This document shows, piece after piece, positions 1 to 5,495 of a stretch of 5,495 bases of DNA. Origin of the DNA: Rugosibacter sp. Its GTDB lineage: Bacteria; Pseudomonadota; Gammaproteobacteria; Burkholderiales; Rhodocyclaceae. The notes beneath the pieces were generated by a model. The model saw only the letters and a program-made list of their open reading frames with translations, was not told the origin of the DNA and made no database searches. The first letter of the stretch is position 1, and every line of letters begins with the position of its first letter. The stretch is taken from contig JAUSQB010000098.1 of assembly GCA_030652715.1 (NCBI GenBank), positions 1-5,495 on the forward strand, read 5' to 3'. A program made the translations under genes and the position numbers.

Positions 1-303
1 GCCAAGGGCCACGTCCGCCACCTGGTCGGCGGCCACTCGCCGCAGATCGCCAACGAAATCCTCTACCGCTTCGAGTTTCCCGAGCGCCCCGGCGCGCTGA
101 TGAACTTCTTGAACAAGATGAGTGCAGGCTGGAACATCAGCCTGTTCCATTATCGCAACCACGGTGCCGATACTGGCCGCGTACTGGTCGGCATGCAAGT
201 ACCGCCGCAGGACATGAAAACTTTTGGCGTGTTTCTCAAAAACCTCGGCTATCAGCACTGCGACGAGACAAAAAACCCGGCGTACCGGTTGTTTCTGGGA
301 TGA
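1..303 (+). CDS. ilvA: Threonine dehydratase (threonine ammonia-lyase, biosynthetic), C-terminal part
   Basis: The frame is open from base 1 to a TGA at 301-303, giving the last 100 residues of a protein whose start lies outside the window. It matches the C-terminal ACT-like regulatory region of biosynthetic Ilv[20 protein letters not shown], then [21 protein letters not shown], then [19 protein letters not shown] at the very end. These blocks closely parallel remembered E. coli IlvA ([41 protein letters not shown]). The family is a cytoplasmic PLP enzyme that deaminates threonine to 2-oxobutyrate, the committed step to isoleucine; the C-terminal domain binds isoleucine (feedback inhibition) and valine. 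Having this regulatory region suggests the biosynthetic rather than the short catabolic (TdcB) form. The PLP catalytic domain cannot be seen here. A patB-like gene follows 18 bp downstream on the same strand, so co-transcription is plausible. Confidence 0.95.
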   Translation, partial: AKGHVRHLVGGHSPQIANEILYRFEFPERPGALMNFLNKMSAGWNISLFHYRNHGADTGRVLVGMQVPPQDMKTFGVFLKNLGYQHCDETKNPAYRLFLG

Positions 304-321
304 GCATTGAATGGATGCTGC

Positions 322-1482
322 ATGAGTTTTGATTTCGACGCGCCGTTTGAACGCACGGGGACGGATTCGGAAAAGTGGGCCAAGTACGCCGGGCGTGACA
401 TCCTGCCGCTGTGGGTGGCTGACATGGATTTCGCTGCACCGCCCGCAGTGATTGCCGCCTTGCACGCGCGCGTGGCGCACGGCGTGTTCGGCTACAACCT
501 GCCCACCGCGAGTCAGACGCAAGCAGTGGTGAATTATCTGGCGCGCCAGTTTGCCTGGGTCGTTGCGCCTGAATGGATCGTCTGGCTGCCGGGGCTGGTT
601 TCCGCGCTCAATGTCGCTTGTCGCGCAGTCGGCGAAAAAAACGATGCCGTATTTACTGTCACGCCGATTTATCCGCCGTTTCTTTCTGCACCCAAGCTCG
701 CAGAGCGGCGGCTGGTCAGCGTACCGCTGATACAGGGCAAGCACCATTGGGAGTGGGATTTCGATGCAGTGGATGCCGCGCTGGAAGGCTCATCGACTAA
801 GCTTTTCCTGCTCTGCCATCCGCATAACCCAACCGGTCGTGCATGGCAGATTGATGAGCTGACGCAGCTTGCACGGCTGGCTGAAAAACATGATCTTGTC
901 ATCTGCTCGGACGAAATTCACAACGGATTGATTCTCTCGGCGCCTCACCAGCACCGAGTTTTCGCCACATTAAGCGGCGACATCGCAGCGCGTACCATTA
1001 CGCTGATGGCACCCTCGAAAACCTTCAACATTCCCGGATTGGGCTGTGCCTTTGCCGTGATTTCCGATGCCAGCTTGCGGCACAAATTTACCACGGCCAT
1101 GCGCGGCATCGTGCCGCATGCCAATGCCTTGGGCATGGCCGCCACCGAAGCTGCGTATCGCACCTGCGACGCTTGGCAAGCCGCACTGCTGGATTATCTG
1201 CGTGGCAATGCGCGCGCAGTTGAAAATGCTGTCGCCAACATTCCCGGCCTTGCCATGCACCCGGTCGAAGCCACCTATCTGGCCTGGATCGATGCACGTG
1301 AATTTGCCCAACAACGCGGCATAAACACCCCCGCCAGCCCCGCGCAGTACTTCGAAGCGCATGGACTAGGCCTCTCCGACGGCGCGGCCTTCGGCACGCC
1401 AGGCTTCGTCCGCCTCAACTTCGGCACACGCCGCGCGCTGCTTGATGACGCGCTTAAACGGCTAAAAGCAGCATGTCAGTAG
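322..1482 (+). CDS. patB: PatB/MalY-family PLP-dependent C-S lyase (cystathionine beta-lyase-like aminotransferase fold)
   Basis: From the ATG at 322 this encodes 386 residues, the usual length for the PatB/MalY family of fold-type I PLP enzymes, which cleave C-S bonds in cystathionine or cysteine conjugates to a thiol (e.g. homocysteine), pyruvate and ammonia in the cytoplasm. Seen in order: FDAPFERTGTDSEKW near the N-terminus; LPLWVADMDF (about 29-37); FGYNLPT (56-62); PIYPPF (115-120); HPHNPTGR (166-173) with N169; SDEIHNG (196-202) with PLP-binding D197; APSKTFNIPGL (230-240) with K233 as the predicted Schiff-base lysine, the same number as in E. coli MalY; and FVRLNFG with R364 to bind the substrate carboxylate. 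The frame can be extended to a TTG at 307, but homologues start close to the FDF segment, so the ATG is preferred; its ribosome site is weak (GGATG, 313-317). Family members also act as aminotransferases or regulators (MalY), so the exact substrate is not settled. It lies 18 bp after ilvA and may be in its operon. Confidence 0.9.
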   Translation: MSFDFDAPFERTGTDSEKWAKYAGRDILPLWVADMDFAAPPAVIAALHARVAHGVFGYNLPTASQTQAVVNYLARQFAWVVAPEWIVWLPGLVSALNVACRAVGEKNDAVFTVTPIYPPFLSAPKLAERRLVSVPLIQGKHHWEWDFDAVDAALEGSSTKLFLLCHPHNPTGRAWQIDELTQLARLAEKHDLVICSDEIHNGLILSAPHQHRVFATLSGDIAARTITLMAPSKTFNIPGLGCAFAVISDASLRHKFTTAMRGIVPHANALGMAATEAAYRTCDAWQAALLDYLRGNARAVENAVANIPGLAMHPVEATYLAWIDAREFAQQRGINTPASPAQYFEAHGLGLSDGAAFGTPGFVRLNFGTRRALLDDALKRLKAACQ

Positions 1483-1507
1483 CCCGCCGCAGAATCACAA
1501 GAAATTG

Positions 1508-2176
1508 TTACAGACTTTGGTACGCAACACCATGACAAAGCATCGCCCCCGCTTCAGTAATAATCACATCCAGCGGCACATCGTGTGCCTGAGGACGAAT
1601 GCTGGGCACACGAGCGAGTTCGAAACCCAAACCGATAGCCAACGGACGGGGAACTTGAGCTGCCAAGGTACGGTCAAAATAGCCGCCACCGTAACCCAGC
1701 CGGTAGCCTGCATCATCGAAAGCAACCAGCGGCAGTAACACAATGCCGGGCGCGAGTTCTTCGCCCGCAGCGGGAATCGGGATGCCGTAGCAGTCGCGGC
1801 TCATCGGCGTTGTCGGCGTCCATGCACGAAAAATCATCGGTGTATTCAGGGCAATCACCACCGGCATTGCGGCGCGCCAGATACACTCCGAACTCGCTTG
1901 CAAATTTTTCGGCGATTTGCGCTGAATCAGGCGACTAACCAGCGGGGCAGCATCGAATTCGTTTTTTGTCGGCGCACAAAAAGCCAGCGTATTCTCAGGC
2001 TGCATGGCGGATGCCTTGAGAATAAAGGATTCCAAATGCGCTTCGAGCCGCATTGAAAGCTCAGCGTGGGCGGCAGGCTCAAGCGTTATGCGAGCAGCCA
2101 GTTTTTCGCGGCGCAATGCGGCGCGAAAAACAGAGGAATCGGCAGTGCCTTCAACGGGCGTTAAATCGCGGGGCAT
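1508..2176 (-). CDS. ygfA: 5-formyltetrahydrofolate cyclo-ligase (methenyl-THF synthetase)
   Basis: This 222-residue protein belongs to the 5-FCL/MTHFS family (YgfA/Fau), which uses ATP to convert 5-formyl-THF to 5,10-methenyl-THF in the cytoplasm and so recycles a folate that inhibits one-carbon enzymes. Visible blocks: FRAALRREKLAAR (17-29), the usual basic N-terminal ATP-binding segment; NEFDAAPLV (72-80); MPVVIALNTPMIFRAW (104-119); RDCYGIPIPA (127-136); the signature GYGGGYFDRTL (161-171) of the nucleotide/phosphate-binding loop; and HDVPLDVIITE (198-208) near the end. The ATG at 2176-2174 is the only standard start before the conserved ALRRE block (next are TTG at L21 and ATG at M42). 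No Shine-Dalgarno-like sequence precedes it; the bases upstream read CACCTTAAC on this strand. Compared with what I remember of the family, about 12 extra residues sit between the EFDA and MPVV blocks (see findings). The gene converges on patB (25-bp gap) and diverges from slt. Confidence 0.92.
   Translation of the reverse strand: MPRDLTPVEGTADSSVFRAALRREKLAARITLEPAAHAELSMRLEAHLESFILKASAMQPENTLAFCAPTKNEFDAAPLVSRLIQRKSPKNLQASSECIWRAAMPVVIALNTPMIFRAWTPTTPMSRDCYGIPIPAAGEELAPGIVLLPLVAFDDAGYRLGYGGGYFDRTLAAQVPRPLAIGLGFELARVPSIRPQAHDVPLDVIITEAGAMLCHGVAYQSL
2102..2130. repeat. Perfect 9-bp inverted repeat inside the cyclo-ligase 5' end
   Basis: TTTTTCGCG (2102-2110) and CGCGAAAAA (2122-2130) are exact reverse complements around an 11-base spacer. 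The heptamer GCGGCGC also occurs twice as a direct repeat (2108-2114 and 2118-2124). The structure falls in the codons for the conserved FRAALRREK segment of the minus-strand gene and about 60 bp upstream of the slt start. It could be an operator or an mRNA hairpin, but a 9-bp match in about 5.5 kb is not far above chance and part of it reflects conserved Arg/Ala codons. Confidence 0.4.
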
Positions 2177-2180
2177 GTTA

Positions 2181-2186
2181 AGGTGA
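2181..2186 (+). promoter_or_regulatory. Probable ribosome binding site deciding the slt start
   Basis: AGGTGA matches the 3' part of the Shine-Dalgarno consensus and ends 5 nt before the ATG at 2192. It contains the alternative GTG start at 2183, so the two starts compete for the same bases; I favour the ATG. No experiment supports this, only the motif and spacing. Confidence 0.55.
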
Positions 2187-2191
2187 AAACT

Positions 2192-4219
2192 ATGTATTTA
2201 AATCACGAATTGAATGATGGCATGAAACGACCGGCAGGAAAACAACCCGGCATGCAATGCCCTGTTTTATTCATGGCGCAATTATGCCTGGGGCTGTGCT
2301 TTGGGTTGTACCTCAGCAGCACGGCAAGTGCAGCACCTGCATTGTCTACCATAAACGATACAGCATTCATTGCGGCACGCGAGGCCGTGCGCACGGGAAA
2401 TCGCCTTCGCCTAGAGCAAGCTGTGGCGGCATTGCCTGCCGATTATGTGTTGCGTCCCTGGGCGGACTATTGGCAGTTGCAACAACAACTGGCAGCAGAT
2501 GCAGATACCATCAATGACAATGGTATCACTGCTTTTTTGCAAGCACATGAGGGCAGCTATCTTGCTGAAAAACTGCGCAATGACTGGCTGCGGTTTTTAG
2601 GTAAAAAATCTGACTGGGTGCGCTTTGCGCGTGAATTCCCTTCGCTCTCCGGGCCTGATACCGAATTGACTTGTTATGCCGCCCAGGCCGCAGGCACACC
2701 TCAAAAAGTTCGTTCGCTGTGGGGTTCATCGGCAGAGCTACCTGCTGCGTGCACGCCACTGGCGGATCAGCTGGCGGCAACAGGGGATATGACAGAAGAA
2801 GAAATCTGGCAGCGCGTGCGACGTATGCTGGCTGCCGGAAAAGTCGGCGCTAGCAGAGCGGCGGCAGCGTATCTGCCGACTGAACAAAACTTTGAACGCG
2901 GCAGCCTGGAAGCGATTGCGGTGGACCCTGAGCGTTATTTCAAGCGCCTGCACCCGTCTTTTGCTACTACGCGTCGCGGACGCGAAATGGCTTTGTTCGC
3001 AGTGCGTTCGCTTGCGCGCAAGGATGTGCTGGCCGCAGCCGCCATGTTACGCAGCATCGAAGGAAAACTGCCCAATGCGGATGCTCGTTATGCATGGGGG
3101 CAACTGGCACGGCTGGCTGCCGGGCGTCATTTACCGGAAGCATTAGCCTGGTATGACCTGGCAGCAGAAACGCCGCTCGATGAAGAGCAAATGGCCTGGC
3201 AGGTGCGTGCAGCCTTGCGCATGAACGATTGGGCGCGCGTGCAGCGCGTCATTGCCACCATGCCCGCTGAATGGGCACAACAACCAGAATGGATTTACTG
3301 GCAAGCGCGCGCACTGACAACGCTTGGCCAGACAGAACAAGCCAATGCCCTGTTCCTGCGTATCGCCGGACAAGCCAATTTTTACGGCCAGCTTGCGGCT
3401 GAAGAAATGGGATGGACCATACGTTTGCCATTACAAGCGCCGCCGCCATCGCCGGAAGAAATCGCCGCCGGAGAAGCGCATCCGGGGTTGCAACGTGCAC
3501 TGGAATTATTCCGCCTCGATATGCGGGTTGAAGGCGTGCGCGAATGGAACTGGAGTTTGCGCGGCATGAATGATCGCGCGCTACTGGCCGCAGCAGATCT
3601 GGCGCGCCGCCATGCAGTATGGGATCGGGCCATCAACACGGCCAACCGCACGCTGGAGCAACATGATTACAGCCTGCGCTACCTCGCGCCTTTCCGCGCC
3701 CAAATCGAACCTGCGGTGCACGAGCTGGCGCTTGATCCAAGCTGGGTATATGGCTTGATGCGCCAGGAATCGCGCTTCGTGATCAATGCAAATTCATCTG
3801 CTGGAGCACAGGGACTGATGCAAGTCATGCCAGCCACCGCCCAGTGGGTAGCCAAAAAAATCCAGATGGCAGATTTTCATCTGCGCAAAATCAGCGAAAT
3901 GGATACCAATGTCCGGCTGGGCACGAATTATCTGAAGCTGGTACTCGATTCGCTCGACGACCATCCGGTGCTGGCCTCTGCTGCCTATAATGCCGGTCCC
4001 AATCGCGCTCGCCGCTGGCGTGGAAACCAGGCGCTGGAAGGCGCAATTTACGCCGAGACCATCCCGTTTGCGGAAACCCGTGACTACGTAAAAAAGGTCA
4101 TGAGCAATGCAATGTATTACAACTTATTATTTGGCGGTACGCCGCAATCGCTGAAGGCTCGCCTGGGGGTCGTGCAACCCGCCAGTACAGCCGTTCAAAT
4201 AATGAAAGATTTGCCTTGA
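2192..4219 (+). CDS. slt: Soluble lytic murein transglycosylase (Slt70-like), exported
   Basis: From the ATG at 2192 this encodes 675 residues, close to E. coli Slt70. The N-terminus is a signal peptide: basic K12, R13, K17, a hydrophobic run at about 23-41, and a likely signal peptidase I site after TASA (44-47); no lipobox is evident, so a soluble periplasmic protein is expected. Residues about 50-480 are Ala/Leu/Trp/Arg-rich helical sequence, as expected for the superhelical U and linker domains. The catalytic SLT domain is C-terminal: LMRQESRF with catalytic acid E526, GLMQVMPATA (541-550), AYNAG (598-602), then ETRDYVKKVMSNAMYYNLLF. The family cleaves the MurNAc-GlcNAc bond of peptidoglycan, leaving 1,6-anhydro-MurNAc. 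Start choice: AGGTGA at 2181-2186 lies 5 nt before the ATG at 2192; a GTG at 2183 (678 aa) overlaps that site, and an ATG at 2222 (665 aa) gives a more typical signal-peptide length but a poor ribosome site. The stop overlaps the next small frame, suggesting an operon with cca. Confidence 0.95.
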   Translation: MYLNHELNDGMKRPAGKQPGMQCPVLFMAQLCLGLCFGLYLSSTASAAPALSTINDTAFIAAREAVRTGNRLRLEQAVAALPADYVLRPWADYWQLQQQLAADADTINDNGITAFLQAHEGSYLAEKLRNDWLRFLGKKSDWVRFAREFPSLSGPDTELTCYAAQAAGTPQKVRSLWGSSAELPAACTPLADQLAATGDMTEEEIWQRVRRMLAAGKVGASRAAAAYLPTEQNFERGSLEAIAVDPERYFKRLHPSFATTRRGREMALFAVRSLARKDVLAAAAMLRSIEGKLPNADARYAWGQLARLAAGRHLPEALAWYDLAAETPLDEEQMAWQVRAALRMNDWARVQRVIATMPAEWAQQPEWIYWQARALTTLGQTEQANALFLRIAGQANFYGQLAAEEMGWTIRLPLQAPPPSPEEIAAGEAHPGLQRALELFRLDMRVEGVREWNWSLRGMNDRALLAAADLARRHAVWDRAINTANRTLEQHDYSLRYLAPFRAQIEPAVHELALDPSWVYGLMRQESRFVINANSSAGAQGLMQVMPATAQWVAKKIQMADFHLRKISEMDTNVRLGTNYLKLVLDSLDDHPVLASAAYNAGPNRARRWRGNQALEGAIYAETIPFAETRDYVKKVMSNAMYYNLLFGGTPQSLKARLGVVQPASTAVQIMKDLP

Positions 4220-4317
4220 AGAAGATTCTGCTCATTGGCGGCACAAGCTTACCTTTCCAGCGGCTGGCAACGTCGATGAGGGCCGTTGCCCTGCATGGTA
4301 CAAGGCAGCCTGGATGA
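4216..4317 (+). pseudogene. 33-codon frame resembling the start of a Rossmann-fold NAD(P)-binding protein; probable gene-loss remnant
   Basis: A TTG start at 4216-4218 overlaps the slt stop (TTGA), and the frame ends at TGA 4315-4317, overlapping the cca start (TGATG). It encodes 33 residues beginning LKKILLIGGTS, which looks like the first beta strand and the start of the glycine-rich dinucleotide loop of SDR/epimerase proteins (typically KKILLIGGTGFIG). The rest (LPFQRLATSMRAVALHGTRQPG) shows no recognisable motif and the loop's next glycines are missing. From memory, related betaproteobacteria often carry a full NDUFA9-like NAD-dependent epimerase gene between slt and cca, so an in-frame internal deletion of that gene is a reasonable reading. 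Alternatives are a genuine short coupling peptide or a chance open frame. The motif is seen; the deletion is inferred. Confidence 0.4.
4302..4305 (+). promoter_or_regulatory. Probable ribosome binding site for cca
   Basis: AAGG lies 11 nt before the ATG at 4317 and 8 nt before the alternative ATG at 4314. It sits inside the 33-codon upstream frame, whose stop codon overlaps the cca start, so translational coupling could also contribute. Confidence 0.45.
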
Positions 4318-5495
4318 TGAAAACTTATGCCGTCGGCGGCGCGGTGCGCGACGAACTGCTAGGCTTGCCCGTTAAAGACCATGACTGGGTGGTCGTGGGC
4401 ACAACACCCGAAGCCATGCAAAAACAAGGCTTTGTGCCAGTGGGGCGCGATTTTCCTGTGTTCCTTCACCCCACAACGCACGAAGAATATGCGCTTGCCC
4501 GCACCGAGCGTAAAACCGCGCCGGGCTATACCGGCTTTGTCTTTCATGCAGATTCCGCCGTGACGCTGGAAGAAGATTTGCGCCGCCGTGATCTAAGCAT
4601 CAATGCGATGGCCAAAGCGGATGACGGCACCCTGATCGACCCCTACGGCGGCCGTGCCGATCTGGCCGCAAAAGTCTTGCGCCATGTCTCGCCCGCCTTT
4701 GCCGAAGACCCCGTGCGCATCTTGCGTGTGGCGCGCTTTGCCGCACGCTTTAGTGACTTCACGCTGGCACCGGAAACCCTTGAGCTAATGCGTGGAATGG
4801 TTATCGCTGGCGAAGTCGACGCGTTGATAGCAGAGCGAGTCTGGCAGGAACTGGCACGAGGTCTGATGGAAGCGCAACCATCGCGCATGTTCACTGTACT
4901 TGCCGACTGTGGTGCCTTGCCCCGACTGCTGCCCGAGCTTGCAGCGTTAGCTGGCGTGCCGCAGCGGGCCGACTATCATCCCGAGATCGACACCTTCGTG
5001 CATGTGATGATGGTGATCGACATGACTGCCCGGCTCGACGCTCCCTTGTCGGCGCGCTTTGCTGCACTCACTCATGACCTGGGCAAGGGGCTGACACCGG
5101 CCGATGTGCTGCCGCGACATCCGGGGCATGAGCAAAAAAGCGTCGCGCTGCTTGCCCCACTGTGCGATCGTCTGCGCATCCCTAGCGATTGCCGCGAGAT
5201 AGCACGGCTCGTCGCTCGTTATCACGGCGACATCCACCGCGTGGCTGAGCTGCGACCGACCACTCGGCTGGAGGTACTGGAAACCTGCGATGCCCTGCGC
5301 CGACCCGAGCGCTTCATGCAGATTTTGCTGGCTTGCGAAGCGGATTATCGCGGCCGCCTGGGCTGGGAGGAGCGCGCCTACCCGCAGGCAGAGGCGTGGC
5401 AGGCAGCGCTAGCGGCTGTGCGTGCTGTGGATGCAGGGGCCATTGCACGTGAGGTTATGCAGCATGCTGAAAAAGTCGGCGCTGGTGATACGCCG
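4317..5495 (+). CDS. cca: Multifunctional CCA-adding enzyme (tRNA nucleotidyltransferase with HD domain), 3' end cut by window
   Basis: This frame stays open from the ATG at 4317 to the window edge, giving 393 residues; E. coli Cca is about 412, so only the tail is missing. The enzyme adds or repairs the 3'-CCA of tRNA from CTP and ATP in the cytoplasm. Visible: VGGAVRDELLGLPVKDHDW (6-24) with metal-binding D21 and D23 at the E. coli positions; VGRDFPVFLHP (42-52) and EEYALARTERK (56-66); EEDLRRRDLSINAMA (85-99); DPYGGRADL (109-117); LRHVSPAFAEDPVRILRVAR (121-140), containing the D131/R134 nucleotide-templating pair; and HPEIDTFVHVMMV (221-233) followed by THDLGKG with H253/D254 of the HD phosphohydrolase domain. 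The HD domain marks the gammaproteobacterial/betaproteobacterial multifunctional form, which also has phosphatase and 2',3'-cyclic phosphodiesterase activity. An in-frame ATG at 4314 gives one extra Met; 4317 is chosen because it aligns with E. coli. The start overlaps the preceding small frame, so it is probably in the slt operon. Confidence 0.96.
   Translation, partial: MKTYAVGGAVRDELLGLPVKDHDWVVVGTTPEAMQKQGFVPVGRDFPVFLHPTTHEEYALARTERKTAPGYTGFVFHADSAVTLEEDLRRRDLSINAMAKADDGTLIDPYGGRADLAAKVLRHVSPAFAEDPVRILRVARFAARFSDFTLAPETLELMRGMVIAGEVDALIAERVWQELARGLMEAQPSRMFTVLADCGALPRLLPELAALAGVPQRADYHPEIDTFVHVMMVIDMTARLDAPLSARFAALTHDLGKGLTPADVLPRHPGHEQKSVALLAPLCDRLRIPSDCREIARLVARYHGDIHRVAELRPTTRLEVLETCDALRRPERFMQILLACEADYRGRLGWEERAYPQAEAWQAALAAVRAVDAGAIAREVMQHAEKVGAGDTP

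Noticed and set aside
307..321. TTG at 307 as the patB start, adding five residues
   Set aside because: The added residues (MNGCC) do not resemble family N-termini, and the ATG at 322 places the catalytic lysine at position 233 as in MalY.
970..1362. 130-codon open frame on the minus strand within patB
   Set aside because: It lies wholly antisense to a well-supported PLP enzyme gene, shows no recognisable domain, and is the kind of frame that G+C-rich coding sequence produces on its opposite strand.
1483..1507. 25-bp gap between the convergent patB and cyclo-ligase genes, checked for a bidirectional terminator
   Set aside because: No stem-loop with a T-run is visible on either strand; termination may be Rho-dependent or lie within the opposing genes.
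2504..2527. Perfect 8-bp inverted repeat GATACCAT / ATGGTATC with an 8-base loop
   Set aside because: It sits deep within the slt coding sequence, has no T-run or other context, and one such match is expected by chance in a window this long.
4947..5237. 96-codon minus-strand frame within cca
   Set aside because: Antisense to the conserved HD domain of cca; its His-rich stretch is the complement of the HPEIDTFVHVMMV coding region, not an independent protein.
1..5495. Search for insertion sequences, CRISPR repeats, tRNA or rRNA genes, phage or defence modules
   Set aside because: Nearly all bases are explained by five conserved housekeeping genes; no transposase, array of direct repeats, cloverleaf or unfamiliar gene cluster was seen.

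Overview
The window reads as an ordinary, gene-dense chromosomal segment of a Gram-negative bacterium. The protein sequences and the fau/ygfA – slt – cca neighbourhood point to a betaproteobacterium, possibly of the Nitrosomonadales/Gallionellales type. That placement is inferred from family resemblance and remembered gene order, not from a database search. I see no mobile element, CRISPR array, rRNA or tRNA gene, or defence-type cluster.

Layout, left to right. (1) The last 100 codons of biosynthetic threonine dehydratase (ilvA, +) carry part of its C-terminal ACT-like regulatory region. (2) After 18 bp comes a complete fold-type I PLP enzyme of the PatB/MalY C-S lyase family (+). (3) A 25-bp convergent gap separates it from a 5-formyltetrahydrofolate cyclo-ligase gene on the minus strand. 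(4) Only about 15 bp from that gene's start codon, a divergent gene begins for an exported soluble lytic murein transglycosylase (slt, +). (5) A 33-codon reading frame that looks like the beginning of a Rossmann-fold NAD(P)-binding protein overlaps both the slt stop and the cca start. (6) The multifunctional CCA-adding enzyme (cca, +) runs off the right edge after 393 codons.

How the genes relate. ilvA and patB both encode PLP enzymes of amino-acid metabolism (2-oxobutyrate for isoleucine; C-S cleavage of cystathionine/cysteine-type substrates) and may be co-transcribed. The slt, short-ORF and cca frames overlap at their ends and look like one transcription unit joining wall turnover to tRNA 3'-end maintenance. 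The functions are unrelated and the pairing is probably just conserved gene order. The cyclo-ligase salvages 5-formyl-THF and is transcribed away from slt.

No clearly new biological system is present. The item most worth a second look is the 33-codon frame between slt and cca, which resembles the scar of a deleted NAD-dependent epimerase/dehydratase-like (NDUFA9-like) gene. Secondary items are a family-atypical insertion in the cyclo-ligase, the extremely tight divergent fau/slt start region, and a perfect 9-bp inverted repeat inside the cyclo-ligase 5' end.
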